From Parelaphostrongylus tenuis (lineage: Eukaryota; Nematoda; Chromadorea; Rhabditida; Metastrongylidae), in contig JAHQIW010005122.1 of NCBI GenBank assembly GCA_019055375.1, positions 62,001 through 126,000 of the forward strand: a stretch of 64,000 nt of DNA, in the 5' to 3' direction. Positions 12,560 to 24,699 of this stretch are shown here, in pieces (position 1 is the stretch's first letter; each line of letters opens with the position of its first letter). The position numbers and the translations under genes were made by a program. The notes beneath the pieces were generated by a model. The model was not told the DNA's origin and searched no databases. It worked only from the letters and a program-made list of their open reading frames with translations.

Positions 12560-12860
12560 CGGAGCGCATGTGGGCCACTGTTTAAACGTGCTTTTCATCG
12601 CACAGAAGGTCGATGGTTCGATCTCGCGCTCATGGTTCATCAGGCCATCCATCCCTGTGGGGTCGGTAAATCGGTATCCTATCTAGACTTGTCTGAGAGG
12701 ATAAGCAGCACTAACTCGGTACAGCGGTGGGACACCGGGAGTGATTGTAAAGGCTAGAGATGCATTCAATCACCTCAAACGAAGCTTAAAAATGAAGATG
12801 AATTCATGGTGTATCCCTTAAGGATTGATCAATGCCGAGAGCTTTATCCTCTGTCTTGTT
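12560..12860 (+). repeat. tRNA-derived SINE, family 1
   Basis: Head GGAGCGCATGTGGGCCACTG with a B box GGTTCGATCTCGCGCTC about 55 bp downstream, then CATGGTTCATCAGGCCATCC, GGTCGGTAAATCGGTAT, TGCATTCAATCACCTCAAAC and a tail AGCTTTATCC. The open frame running through it (12380-12757) is therefore repeat sequence, not a gene. Confidence 0.85.
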
Positions 12861-13559
12861 ACTTTTGCCGAGCAGCCAGTCCTGTGTGAATTTTTTTATG
12901 ATCATTTGCTACATTAATCTTTGAGCTGACCAAAGTGGTATCATATTCAAAGTCTCAGCCTTGTTAGGATTCGATATTTAGATATGAGAGATTTATGGAT
13001 GAAGTGTAAGACATTGTGACTTTGATTGCATTTCGTCCATAAATATATCACAACAGCTACGAAGTCTCATTATAAATTGTACTTTTATCTCTGAAAGAAG
13101 CCACATCTGGAGTCATTTGGGTCTCAACGAATGCTCTTAAACGAAATCTGAAGCCATTGATGTCACATCTATGCAAGTGCATAGTAAAGTTTCATAGTTG
13201 TGAGTACGGTAGTGAAAATGCATAGAAGGCTTTCGTCAGCCGCTATGAGGCTGTTGAGAAACTCAAGAAGTATCATTTTACAATCTTTACTGAGAGGCTA
13301 TTCTGCCGCTAAATTCAACTCATTAAAAACAGCTATGCACAAATCTTCTATTTATCATGTCAGAATTGTTCTCGTAAAAATGATATCTCTAAAGAATAGG
13401 AAGATTTTTAGTCGTTTTAGTTATTTTCTATTTATCCATTTATCTATTTATCGTTCAATGATTTGTTTAACATTATTTATTATTATTATTATTGTTATCA
13501 TTATTTATTATTTTTATTTACTCCTGTTACTTATTATGTTTTTCTATTATTATTATTAT

Positions 13560-13800
13560 TCTTTTTATACGATTTTCTACACGATCCGTCTTCACAAATT
13601 CTATTGTGTAGATCCCAGTACTAGCCCTCGATTCGTTTTTCGTCTTCATCTTGAATGGCGTAGAAAAGTGGGTCGAGCATGTCTCCTTGCAATCTCGAGG
13701 ATAGCCTGGCTGTGAAGTTCCATAAGGCGATGTTGTTGACTGCCGGAGACAGTTGGGGGTGGAGCTCGGCGCCAGACGAGTAGCACACCACACGGCGACG
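13560..13800 (-). repeat. tRNA-derived SINE, family 2
   Basis: On the minus strand the body reads GGCAGTCAACAACATCGCC, TTATGGAACTTCACAGCC, AGGCTATCCTCGAGATTGC, matching copies at 31355, 38430, 42085 and 59105. The tRNA-like head (GCCGTGTGGTGTGCTA) is damaged. AT-rich TTA repeats follow at 13480-13560. Confidence 0.7.
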
Positions 13801-14069
13801 GCGTCCTTTTTTTATATTATTTTGTTTATTTACCTCGTTATGGAAAGAATTAAGAGTGAAGACATCCTAGAGGTTGAAGGTCATCTACTAGTACTAGTAA
13901 CTCTGTTGATAGTAAATCGTTAGCTCGTTAGATAAACATCAGGTCAGATTTGCTATAGCTGCAGGATTCATGCCATCATATTTTGAGAATCCTTAATTTT
14001 TCCTGCGCTTCAGCAGTGTTATTATGCTGCAAATATGTATCCAAAAGTACTGAGTGATATGCAAAACGT

Positions 14070-14165
14070 TCTACCTCAGAGGGGAGCGAACCCGCATTCC
14101 AATGAAATAGAGTACGCGCACTACCACTGCACCACCGATACCACCACTCTCCTACCGCTTTTTTC
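14070..14165 (-). repeat. tRNA-like repeat, family 3
   Basis: Minus strand GGTGCAGTGGTAGTGC (A box) and GCGGGTTCGCTCCCC (B box) about 40 bp apart are close to the Pol III promoter consensus. The flanks do not pair into a full acceptor stem, so I call it a tRNA-derived repeat or pseudogene and not a functional tRNA. Confidence 0.55.
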
Positions 14166-14682
14166 CGGATGTCGAGTGTTTTGCATCTCTCTCAATAATT
14201 CTAGATGCTATTATATTTACTCGAATATTAGAAAAACACGTAAAAAGTCTCACTTACTCCTGAATTTTATTTTTTTTGCTCATAATAATTTTAGAAGTCG
14301 TGACTTGAAAGAGAAACTTTTTCCCGTCTAGAAAAAAAAGTATTGTCTGTTATTTAATTTTTATAATATTCAGATGTAATATAACACTAGTATCTACATG
14401 ATATTGTAATGTAAAAGTAATATTTAGTATGTAAGGTAAATGAAAATAATATTGGATATATTTGCGTTTTTTAGACCGTATGGTCCGCAAAGTTGCGTTT
14501 ATCTGCCCCAGGTGATTGCTGTCAGTTTTATTATCATTGTATTCTATAATTTTACATATTATTTACCTGTTTTTACTATTTTATTTTATTCTTTACTTTA
14601 CTATTTCACATCCGGACAAACCGAGTTGTGACAATTTCACAGGTATGGAGGTTTTGTTCTATTTTTTGGTACTTGTATATTA

Positions 14683-15590
14683 GACAATGGCAAATGAAAA
14701 ACCGGCGTCATTTGCTGGACAGGAACTTTTCATAGGAGTTTTAGTGATCATTCGAAAGCTTGAATCTCTGGCCAGAGCCCTACCTAGCCGATTAATCAAA
14801 GCACCCTTTTATAACGCTGTAAATCTCAAAATAAAATTATGTTTCACACAACCCTTGTTTTTCTCTATTATCTCGCTTATATTTCGCTGGAAAAAAACTG
14901 CTTCCTTAGAGTGCTACACGCATTCCATAGCACAAGTCTCGAAGAACTCAGAAATGTGTTTGCTTTTCGAAAAAAGCTCTTTTGATAGCACTGTAGGAGA
15001 AAGAAATGTTTTATGTTTACACGTCGTCGGAAAGAACTGTTTCTTTAGACTATCAGTTATCATTCGATAGCGCAAGTTTTAATGATTACAGCGACATGAT
15101 GATTTTCGCAAAATATTGTTCGCAAGAAGAATAATATCGAGTTTTAGATTTTCAGCGAGGTTTTTTATCGGCTAATCCATGGATGGGGAAGAGGGTGAGG
15201 TCAATTCGTCGATGGCTTGGCCGTTGGATAAGTGGGATACCATTTGTTATTTGATTGGAGATGTTTTCTCCGCTTCAAAGGAAACTCTATAGAAGTGATG
15301 GCTCAGATACTACAAAAGTTTCTCTACAAGTCGATATGCTTTTCGTGCTTTCAGCGAACTATACGCGTGAGAAAAATGAAGGCGCAGATGGTGTGAAACT
15401 TGACTTTATTTTGAATTTTAGAGCGTTATAAAGAGGTTTTTTTCAAAACCCGTTCGAGTGGGGCTCTGGTCAGAGATTCAAGCTTTCGAATGATTACTAA
15501 CACTCCTATGAAAACTTCCTGTCCAGCGAATGAGATCGGTTTTTCATTTGTCGCCGTGTTTTGTCATTTGTCATGACATATAAGTGTCAA
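14683..15590. repeat. Foldback (palindromic) element, family C, copy 1
   Basis: The left arm from 14687 (CAAATGAAAAACCG, GCTGGACAGGAACTTTTCAT, GATCATTCGAAAGCTTGAAT) returns as reverse complement at 15450-15570, with outer ends CAAATG / CATTTG. A second internal inverted pair involves GCATATCGACTTGTAG-type sequence. The 127-codon open frame at 14687-15070 is part of the repeat. A second full copy lies at 61325-62180. Confidence 0.85.
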
Positions 15591-15849
15591 TTTTTTTACT
15601 CAGTGCTCAAATATTGTATAATATTATAAAAGTCATACGAAAATCGATAAGTAAGCGAATTAAGTTCAGCGAAACAAGTCATCAAAGCTAATCTAGCTTA
15701 GGTCAAAGCAATGAACTCTTGCGTTTACGCCTTCATTTTCCTCTGTTGAAATTCTTTGCAGCGAAATGTTTGGCATTTCATTATGGTCTATATAGATCCA
15801 CTTACTGCTTACTACGTATCAATTCATAATTTATTGTAATATCACTTCG

Positions 15850-16480
15850 TAGGTGGCGATTTAAGAATGTTTAGTTGGTCGAAAATTTTTGTTAGACTTC
15901 GATTTAAAGTCATTCAGTGCTTTTGTAGATGTCGATTTATTTAGAAACATAAATTAAATCAAATTTTTTTCTCATAGACGTCGATTTACAAGCATAAAAT
16001 GTTTCAGACTTTTTCCAATTGACATCAGTTTAGAGATACCCAGTAGATCAAGGTTTTTGAAACGAACGTCAATTTAGAAAACATTTAATCCATTGAATTT
16101 TTAGACAGGCATCGATTTGGAAATGTCCGCCAAATCAAGATTTTCGACATTCAGGCATCGAATAAGATTTTATTTTAAAAGACGCCATTCTAAAAATACA
16201 GGCATCATTTTTTTTCTTGGTAAACGCCAGTTTTCAAGCATTCCTTACATCAAGTATTTATTTTAGGCGTCGATTTAGAAATATCAAGTGAATCTAATTT
16301 CGTTTAGTAGACGTCGATTCAGAAGTCTTAGTGCACCATCTTTTTTGACGTCAGTTAAAAAACACTCGGTGCAATGATTTTTTTTTTTGACAGACATCAA
16401 TTTACAATTATTTCGTGCATCGAAATAGTTTCATTATAGACGTCAGTTTCGATCGTTCGGTGCATCCATTTTTTAAATTC
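15850..16480 (+). repeat. Diverged tandem array, about 15 units of 40-46 bp
   Basis: Units start with a variant of GACGTCGATTTAGAAA and continue to GTGCATC followed by a T-rich run (unit starts near 15853, 15896, 15930, 15979, 16021, 16065, 16108, 16264, 16309, 16345, 16391, 16437). The GACGTC/GACATC/GGCATC variation and irregular T-run lengths show an old array. No coding potential. Confidence 0.75.
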
Positions 16481-16599
16481 AACTTCATTGAACTATGATC
16501 ATTGTGTACGTGATCATTTGCACTGTAAAGTGTTTCGTGAGAAGTTTTTTTGAATGATAACTGCTGTGCAAATAACATTTTGCTTTGAATTCCTCCTCA

Positions 16600-17480
16600 T
16601 TCACTGACTAAATCACGCCTCATTCACATGAAGAGGGAGTGGGCCCCATCGTTCGTCACGTATCGTCTGTCTTGTCGCTTGTTGTCGGCGTGTCGCTATC
16701 TATCCGGTTCCTAATCTGTCATTTTCGCACGATTATGATCGTTCGAGGAATACGAAACGGTTTAACATACCCCATTCTTCTTTATTTCTCCAAAGAAGAG
16801 AAAGAGACACTGTCTATCGGAAAAGCGACGTTAAAATTTGACGGTATTTTTTGTAAATCGTCGTCGTATTAAGTAGTATTTCAGTGATTTGCCGATGTCG
16901 TTCGTTGTATAACGTGTAGCGTTTAGTAACTATAAATATCGTTTCCATATCCATCCATCATTAACCCTTATGCGACAACAGTTGATCGATCGCACAACGC
17001 AGATTTGCAAGCGGCGAGCGATTTTTTAGTAACTTGGTGGGGGTCTTTTTTCCATTTTGAGAAAAAAAATCTCGCTTTTTTTTGTTGCTCTGATACTCCA
17101 TGATATTTTCTACATGCTCGTATGCTTTTCGTGGATGAATAACTCGTTTATACAAAAAAAAAAATCCAAGCGCGAAACGTAATTTTGTTTCAGCGTTCTA
17201 TGAAGACATTGCTGGAAACGAATTTCATCCTCGGAACTATCGGAATTTGAGCTATCTAAAGGCTGCTGAAAGCCCAACGACAAGCCGTTCGCGGACTCAG
17301 CCGAGCAAACAAAGTGAACCAAGTGTGCAACACAAATTTATTTTCGCTTTGCAACACAGTATAGAGGTTTTTTATAGATACTGAACATTATTGAAATCGC
17401 CAAGATTCAAGCTTTCGAATGCTTATCAAAAGGCCAACGAAGAAGTTTTTTACCAGCGAGAAAGGCCTCTAGGAAGTTGT
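16600..17480. other. Mixed region with a possible piggyBac-type end and a family C fragment
   Basis: At 16961 the sequence TTAACCCTTATGCGAC has the form of a TTAA target plus a CCC-starting terminus, as in piggyBac-like elements. A similar but inverted end, GTCGCGTAAGGGTTAA, occurs near 43482. No partner end is visible nearby. Bases 17400-17470 (TTCAAGCTTTCGAATG and downstream) are a fragment of foldback family C. Minus-strand frames at 16961-17322 (serine/acidic run SNSDSSEDE) may be decayed transposon coding sequence, unproven. Confidence 0.3.
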
Positions 17481-18039
17481 GTATCCTTTTGGATGCACGC
17501 CGTCCCGAAAAAGATAATCGAACGCGTGCGCTTACCGTTTTTTTTTTGCCAAAAAAAAGAATTCATCTAGTGATTCCACTCCCGAGTCAGTTACCAGTGA
17601 TGATACGTATCTCGTCTAGAATTCAATTAACGACTCAACAAACATGCGATTCTTCGGTTGACCTTGGATAGTTTGTTATCGAATTAATTTATTTTCCTTT
17701 TGAAGAACGAAATACGATCGCGTGTTTCGCCACTTAGATCATAATAATCGATTTCTGGTGCAGGATCGATTAGATCAAATTGGTCGGCGATTGGCGCGTT
17801 TCTGGTGCAGAAGTTGATTAGAGCAGCGGCGATCGATAATCTATTCACGTGAGCCGCACGTGTGGAACACATTTCGTATTCTTGGAGATTTTTCTACGAC
17901 ATTTCACCTCGGCATCCTTCATTAACGATGTATATCGAATTGAATTGTCTCTGAGTCGTCTATCAGCGGAGCCACTTGTATGATACATACACATAAATGC
18001 ATGCTACACATATACACAGATATACATAGATCAAAACGG

Positions 18040-18270
18040 CTATCGGTGGGCATGTTCGACGCTATGGATGTTGAACAGGACGGTTGGAATGGACAGACGT
18101 GGACGGGGACGGAAGAAGACCACCTCATCAACTCGGGGCTTTCGTATCGTCGCATGTTTGGTCACGTGCCGACCGGCCGGCCGGCCGCCCGGCTGGCGGC
18201 TGGTGGTGGTTGGTGGTTGATGATGCAACTTGCGACGCAATGCACCCCCCATATCAGCCGTTCGCAGTCA
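18040..18270. promoter_or_regulatory. GC-rich block upstream of dct-1, possible promoter region
   Basis: Contains GACCGGCCGGCCGGCCGCCC and a GGT/TGG-rich run in an otherwise AT-rich interval, about 1.5 kb before the dct-1 start codon. Comparable GC-rich blocks precede the TFPT-like/sem-5 pair (46745-47160) and H3.3 (57080-57570). All three plus frames are open here, as expected of composition and not of coding. Promoter function is inference. Confidence 0.3.
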
Positions 18271-19799
18271 CGCTCAATAGAGGGACCTTATCAGTGGTAC
18301 GCCCATCGTTCCCCTATACTTGATCATCCTCTCCTAAGGATAGCCAGGTGAAGCTGCAGGCTTGCTGATCGCTCCCATATAGGAGCTTTTTCTTGGTTAT
18401 TTCTCTCCTGGGAGTCTCGAGTACGGCTCTGTATCTCTCGGGAAAAGTCATTTGATCTGCTGAGGATATGTTCTAAAGTTTCTTTGAGGAAGAAATATAT
18501 AGCTTTGGCAGACTTATCGGCTTCATTTCACGGTTACATGACGCCACTCAGTCGGCATTATCAGCAAATGTGTGATTATGGCCAGTTTTCTATGCATAGT
18601 GGATCACGTGAATTTTTTTTCATTGTTTACAAAAATCAACTCGAGTCGATGCTGATGAGATTATTTCCTTCAATCGTAATCGTTCTTCCGTTGTCAGTGC
18701 GATATTGTGTTGTTATTCGTGTAGATTAGCCCCGACGTAGTTCAGAGCAAGTGCCTCGATGTACTTCCTGTTTCTGTTGTCGTCGGAAATCTTGTTATTA
18801 TCGATATGCCTTGGAGAATTTGACATTGATATTCCAGACGTGAACTCCGTTTGAACTGAAGGATGTCGCTATGTTTTACTGCTTTCTTTTGCTGACTTAT
18901 CACTGGCCCATCGACGATCCCTTGCTTAGAAGTTGCCTTTTTTTCTCTTTAAATAAAAGTTTCATGGGGTTGTTTTCATCGTCTTCACAGGTAGCGACCT
19001 CGTGCTAGTTATTTATAGAAGAGGACAGTTCCTAAGAGATTTTTCGTCATCTCCGAGAGCTAGTGATGATCATCGGCTTTTAACTACAGTTTTTTTTTCA
19101 CGTTTCAAGTTTTCGTGACTTGCGGTTGCCTAAATGAATGAAAATTACATTCTCAACTGTTTTCACTAATTGATAAGTTCCTGATTCTAGTATACATTTA
19201 GTTTTCGATTCAATTTCGATAATGTTCTATAGGGAATTTGTTGTTTTTTATGTGATGGAATACTTTTCTATATCGACTTGTGGCGGAATTTCACACATTT
19301 GCTCTTTTTTTTAAAAGATTTCATGCTCAGCGAAGCTATATTCGGCTTTTCTGCCCAATTTAGGCCTTTGACGAAATCACATGAGTATGAAATTCCTGCC
19401 ATTTCATTATGCTGTACTGTTAAGTTATTTGTGGAACGATGTGGACTAGTCTCGACCATCCATGTTCATTCCACCCACGCATCCCCCCGTCCCCTCTCAT
19501 ATGGCTCATTTACACTTTTAAACTGTCGCCTTTCGTCACGCATAATATCCATCATTGGTGTTTTTCAATGTTTCTTTCAATTCATCATAGTTTCGCGTGA
19601 ACGTGCTGCTATCAACGTCTGTTATCTGTTGATTTTTTTCCTACAAGGGAACTATTCATGTTAGTGTTTTTAGGCCATATTACCCTTTATCGAGGAATCG
19701 TCCCGCTCCTTGTTGCCATAAGACTGACCGACTGTGTTACTGTACTTAGTATTGCAGTGCGGGTTGATATGTCGTTTTTTCGATTTCTCTAAACCAAAG

Positions 19800-22700
19800 A
19801 TGTTTGATGCGAAGAAGCGAATTGGCGCATTTGAGAAATTTGAGGATGTGGATAGCATGCCAGGTAGTCTTGTGTTTTCATTTCGAAGATTTTCCAAGGC
19901 GACCTAATGAATCATATAAATTGCGGCGTTGATCACGTAGAAATTTTTGCTTGTATGAAATTTGAATCGATGACAAGTTTGCCAACCAAGATTTATAGGC
20001 GTCTGTCTCTTTTTTCGTTTTCGTTTTTGATACTTCAATCATCTTTCCAGAGTCATGGGTTGAATTAGCACCAAGTAGGACGAGCTTATGTAGCAGTGTA
20101 GACGCATCGATGCTCGATGAACCCAAGGATAAAGACTCGCGGCTAAGGTACCGTTTCGTTTTCTCCAGTAATCCTTACTAATCATTTTACCGTTTTTTTT
20201 TTTTGAGCCAACAAGTTACTCAATCAGCATGAATTCTTCTCAGTTAACTGCTTCTAGCAATGATATGATGTTACAATTATATAGAAAGTGTTGTTGAGTG
20301 TACAAAAAGCAATGACTTTCTGAAGAAAATCGACCTCATAGCTCATCCTTTCGGGGAACGCGTGCTATCAATTGCGCTACGGAGGGTCCTGTTTTGCTAT
20401 CACTTTTTATGCGATACAAGATATCGATCTTTCGGCAATACTATTGATTTATATAAAACTATTTTTCCTTTTAAAAGGATAGGTATTTAAGTCGTTCACA
20501 TTTTCATGGGTTTCTAAGTATGCACGTAAATAAAAGTTTTAATATGCGCATCGTGTCAATCACTTATAGTTTTGTCAGAGGCATTTCTTCGATCGTTTGA
20601 TAGATATACACGTAAGCCGAAATTGTTGTTTTTGAAAGGCTTCCAGAAATTTTTTTTGAAACTCGGGACGTATACGTACTTCGATGTGAGCGATCTAAAG
20701 GTCGTTATTTCTCAGTTCTTCATTCAGGAAGATTTGTATAGTTTTACTGGAAGTGGAAGATTCGCACTGTAGTATGTGTTAGGTGGTCGTGGTACAATTA
20801 GGATATTCAGATAATTGGTAAGAACTTGTCAGTAACTGTTCCCTGCTATGTTCGGACCCGGATACGTGATTGTCCTGGTTTATTACGACAGTGAGTTCGC
20901 GTCGGAGAGTTGAGTTGTTATGCAGAAAATTGACGCTGCTCTTGAGCGGAAATGTTAACTTGCGATTGACATGCTCATATAGCGATGTCAGTGAAGGTTT
21001 GAGGATGCGTACTAATCCTAGAAATCCACTAGTTTTTTAGAGGAGACTCGTGAACTAGAATTGTATCGTCACCTATCTCCGGTATACTTGAAAATGCAGT
21101 TGCTTAGGTAGGGCCATGGTGTAAAGTTCCGCAGAAGTGTGTTGCAGATTGAACTTTGCGTTCAGCTACGTGTGATTTTGTAAGAGGCTGTGACTGCTTG
21201 GCGTTACGCGCTAGTACTGGCGAGATTTCATGTGTTGCTTTTCTCGACAATTTATACCCGTTTTGCAAGTAATAAGTATATACATATAAATGATAAGTGT
21301 AAATATTGACATGGTTGCGAAATCAATACGAAGAAATGGCCAGAGTAGTAAGGATTAATAATGATGGCAAGGCAAGGTAGGTCTGTAGTGAACTCTTCAA
21401 GTCTTACTTTCGCAATTAGTACGGGGGGGGGGGGGATAATAGTTTCAATTCTATCTTATATAACTCGTCAATAACTTCTTTTGAATGCTATATCGTTATA
21501 TAACAATGCAAAGCCTATGAATTTTCCGCTTCCGACTTAATTGAATTTTAGTGCAAACTGTGCGCTTGACAAGTTAGCTGGGGAGAAATTGGGATATCAA
21601 AACAACTAATACGACGAATTTGGTTTAACGAACTCTTATTTCGTCGTACGCAATGCAAACGGCTCGAAATTTTATGAGCTAAAGCGCCATGGAAGTGGGG
21701 AGTACCTATTGCCAAACCAGTTTTCAGATAGTTCGTCAGAGCAAACGGAACATTGAGGATTGGTAAACTCACAAACATCTTTCTGATCTTGACGGCAATG
21801 AGTTAGAGGCTTTGTATGAAAGCAAATAATACAAATATGTGAAACTCGCAGAATTACTAGTTGTAAGCATCTCAACTATTTGGAACATTCCTCTTTGCAA
21901 ATTGAATTATTGGTTCTACCATTTTTGCTGGAATTGACGTCCAGCGATCACCACTTCTTCAAGCATCCCGACAGGTTCCTGTTCTTAAATGCATTGAAAA
22001 CTAAGCCGAGAATGAAGTTGCCTTCAATGAATTCATCACTACAAAAGATCCAGAATTATATTCAAAGGCAATGTGCAAATTTGTCCCTCGAGGAGAGAAA
22101 ATCTATTAAATGTAAAGGTTTTTATATGGTTTAATAATGTTCAGTTTAAACTAAGATATGCTGATTTGAAGGTGGACAATGAAATTCGCAATTTGTTTCC
22201 GATCAACCTAATAGTTTGGAGAAAAACAGCATGTACAAATAGAATTTACCTAAGAGAAGTAAGGGACTATTAGTATCCTTTAAGAAAGTGAGCAGAAATC
22301 AATGGTGACGATTTCTGTGCCATCTTGAGGCGGACATGAGTAGAGTTATTTTCTAGTTAGTTTTTTGTAATTATATGGACGTTGTCAAATAATGGTCTAG
22401 AGGTTCTAGAGCACTTTCATACCACTAATTTTTCACGGAAGGCTGCGTTTGTATCATTATAAAAAGACACGGCAAAGTACTTTCCGCTCAGCTATTTATA
22501 AGCAAGCACGTGAGGTGGCTTGCAGAAATAATCCGCAGATAGTGTAAAAAAAAGTACATCGAAGGACAAGGAAGTACTTGTGTAAGAAATTTGCATTAGA
22601 ATATAGAGTACAATCTTTGTTTTGTAGGGAAAATTGTCAGCAAAAATTGACTACTAAAGGGATTTAAATAATAATGAATGGCTAGCTATGAATATCACGC

Positions 22701-24302
22701 AAACGGCTTACTGGTGTTTGCAACAGTTCTTTATGGATGTCGTGGTGAAAAAGTTAAACGACTCTAGTTTTCGAGGAAGTTTTACTGATGTTACAGATAT
22801 ATGAGGCGTTCTGACAGATTGGTATAATTTTATACACACTTGGAAAGGGAATCTTTATTCTATTCAAGTAGTTAGCTCTTTGTTGTACTTAATTGCTTTT
22901 TATAGCCCTGTCTCTCTACAATCTCCACATGTGGAATTCGATAACCTTGAACAAGTGAAGTATAGACTCGTACGCGATATGTTACCGCCTGGTAAAAACA
23001 CTGATTGGATATGGGACTGGAGTAGCAGACCAGAGGCTTATCCACCGAAGTATGTTGATTTTCCTGATCTTAGTCTTTTAGTAATGGCGATATTGTTTTT
23101 ATATTGTCTGAGGAAGTCGTGAAATCATTATGTCGTTCTAAACGACTGCAAAATCTCACTTTTAAATGTAGTTTTGAGGTATATTACCATTAATCGATGC
23201 GAAAGTAGCATAATTCAATGCCGAATTCCCATATCAATTCACTCTTGGCAATAAGCCATATGTAGTTTGAAGTAAAGGTTACCTTCCTCTACGTAGTGCT
23301 TTTCCATTGATTTTTCCCTTTCTAGTTGTCTCAAGTGCTCATCTGTTTGGGATGTGTGCTAGCGTAGTTGTTTTTTCATACGGTACTATATGATGATAGT
23401 TCTTCATCGCCGTAATTTTATATCCCTTCATTATTTACTGTTCAGGTGTGTGCGTATGAGACAGTATGGCTCAAATCTCACCACTCCACCGAACTCACCC
23501 GAGCATGAGTTGATGACTGTATTTGCCTATGATGTTGAGCCAAAGACTATGTCATTCCAAGTGGTTGTCGGTTTTATCGTCTCCAACATTGTAACATTCG
23601 TTATCGGAGCCGCAATTGGGTAAGTGCTTTTGTCTTTTTCAATAGCTCTAAGCTCTAAGGAAGCCAGAGTGTGGGACGATGTTTTACATTTACCATCTAT
23701 GTAATTTGTAAATCCGTCGTTTGTCGAACAAAAAAGACTAAAATCTTCTTGTGACACTGCAGTGCTGCCTTATGGATTTTGCTGGCTTAAAGAACATATA
23801 AAATGCTGAACTGTTAAGTGAGGCCCTTCATTTTTTGATACTCGCGAATCCGTCTTATAGAAGACTGACACTCTAATGAGCGAGCGTGCTCACAGGTGGC
23901 TTTTCGAGCTTTTCCGGTTTTTGAAGGAAGTGGTTTCAAGGCTTTTTTCATATGTTCTCTTGCCATGTGGCTGTAAATCTGTCAAGTAGAGGTGCACTAT
24001 ATAGTGCACGTAACTCTCTGCGACATGAGGATATATCACGTAGTGTTGCAAGAGTTCAAGTTTCTTCACTTGATCAATGAACATTATCAAAAGCGAGCAA
24101 AGATAATGCGGAACCGAATCTTCATACGTTTTCAAAAGTAGTCCGAGACATAGAAGTTCAATGTTATTTCATTTGTATTGCAGGTAGAATGTGTTCGTAT
24201 TGCAGGTAGAATGTGCTAAGTTGTCAAGATTGCAATAATGTGAACATTATTTTTTTCAGTTTTATGGTCTGTAAACGCCTTGTGAAAGAGCGCAAGATAT
24301 GA
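19800..24302 (+). CDS. dct-1: BNIP3-family mitophagy receptor
   Basis: Five exons, 19800-19863, 20051-20147, 22906-23049, 23446-23619 and 24260-24302, join in phase to a 173-residue protein (human BNIP3 is 194). Residues 23-27 are SWVEL, the LC3-interacting motif near the N-terminus of BNIP3 (WVEL). Residues 87-102 ([10 protein letters not shown], then PPK) are the BNIP3/BNIP3L signature. A hydrophobic segment at about 139-163 ([17 protein letters not shown]) is the C-terminal outer-mitochondrial-membrane anchor, with a short basic tail ending KERKI. The BH3-like stretch would be [12 protein letters not shown]. The start is the ATG after a T-rich/CTAAACCAAAG context; the frame is open further upstream, so an extra 5' exon cannot be excluded. 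In the family, the LIR binds LGG/GABARAP proteins to drive mitophagy. The large intron 2 (2.8 kb) has a tRNA-like repeat near its 5' end. Confidence 0.93.
20335..20400 (-). repeat. tRNA-like repeat, family 3, in dct-1 intron 2
   Basis: Minus strand CCGTAGCGCAATTGATAGCACGC-like A-box segment followed by CCCGAAAGGATGAGC and a weak B box (GAGGTCGATTTTC). Same layout as the copies at 9215, 14070 and 62853. Too degraded for a working tRNA. Confidence 0.4.
21423..21435 (+). repeat. Homopolymer run of 13 G in dct-1 intron 2
   Basis: Uninterrupted guanine run in AT-rich intron sequence. Its length is likely to vary between individuals or to be a sequencing soft spot. Confidence 0.8.
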
Positions 24303-24661
24303 AACTGTATCATCGAGTTGCTGTATGATTTCTGCTGTATATTATTTTTCACAGATATTTGTCCATTTCTTCCAATTATACAGATAGAGCTGTGCTCTTT
24401 TCCATCCTTATGGACCTATGATTGTCCTATTTTCTTGTCATCATGTGTTCCTATGTGTAGGTTTGCCATCATTGTAATTTATGTGCATACTTGTAAAAAT
24501 ATTTGAAGAAGATGAACACGATCAGTCTGATAGAAAGGCGTCATGTGGGACGCACTGTTCGGTTTGTTGTATATAGCGGGATGTACGTATGTCACTTCGC
24601 GATTTTCGTTCGCTTTGTTAAATACGTATGTACAGATCATGCATGTGAATATCTCTGTAAT

Positions 24662-24667
24662 AATAAA
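24662..24667 (+). terminator. Candidate polyadenylation signal of dct-1
   Basis: AATAAA about 360 bases after the dct-1 stop codon, the first canonical hexamer downstream on this strand. Use is not proven. Confidence 0.4.
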
Positions 24668-24699
24668 CATGTGAATGATATTGTTAATAATGGATGATT

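Noticed and set aside
12380..12757. 125-codon plus frame
   Set aside because: Its second half is SINE family 1 sequence, head and body included.
13200..13715. 171-codon plus frame starting with a mitochondrial-presequence-like N-terminus
   Set aside because: The middle is a TTA-rich low-complexity tract and the end overlaps a SINE family 2 copy; no splice context or homology.
14687..15070. 127-codon plus frame
   Set aside because: Lies in the arm of foldback family C; the same sequence returns inverted at 15450.
18040..18351. Overlapping long frames on both strands
   Set aside because: GC-rich composition lowers stop frequency in all frames at once; no conserved domain.
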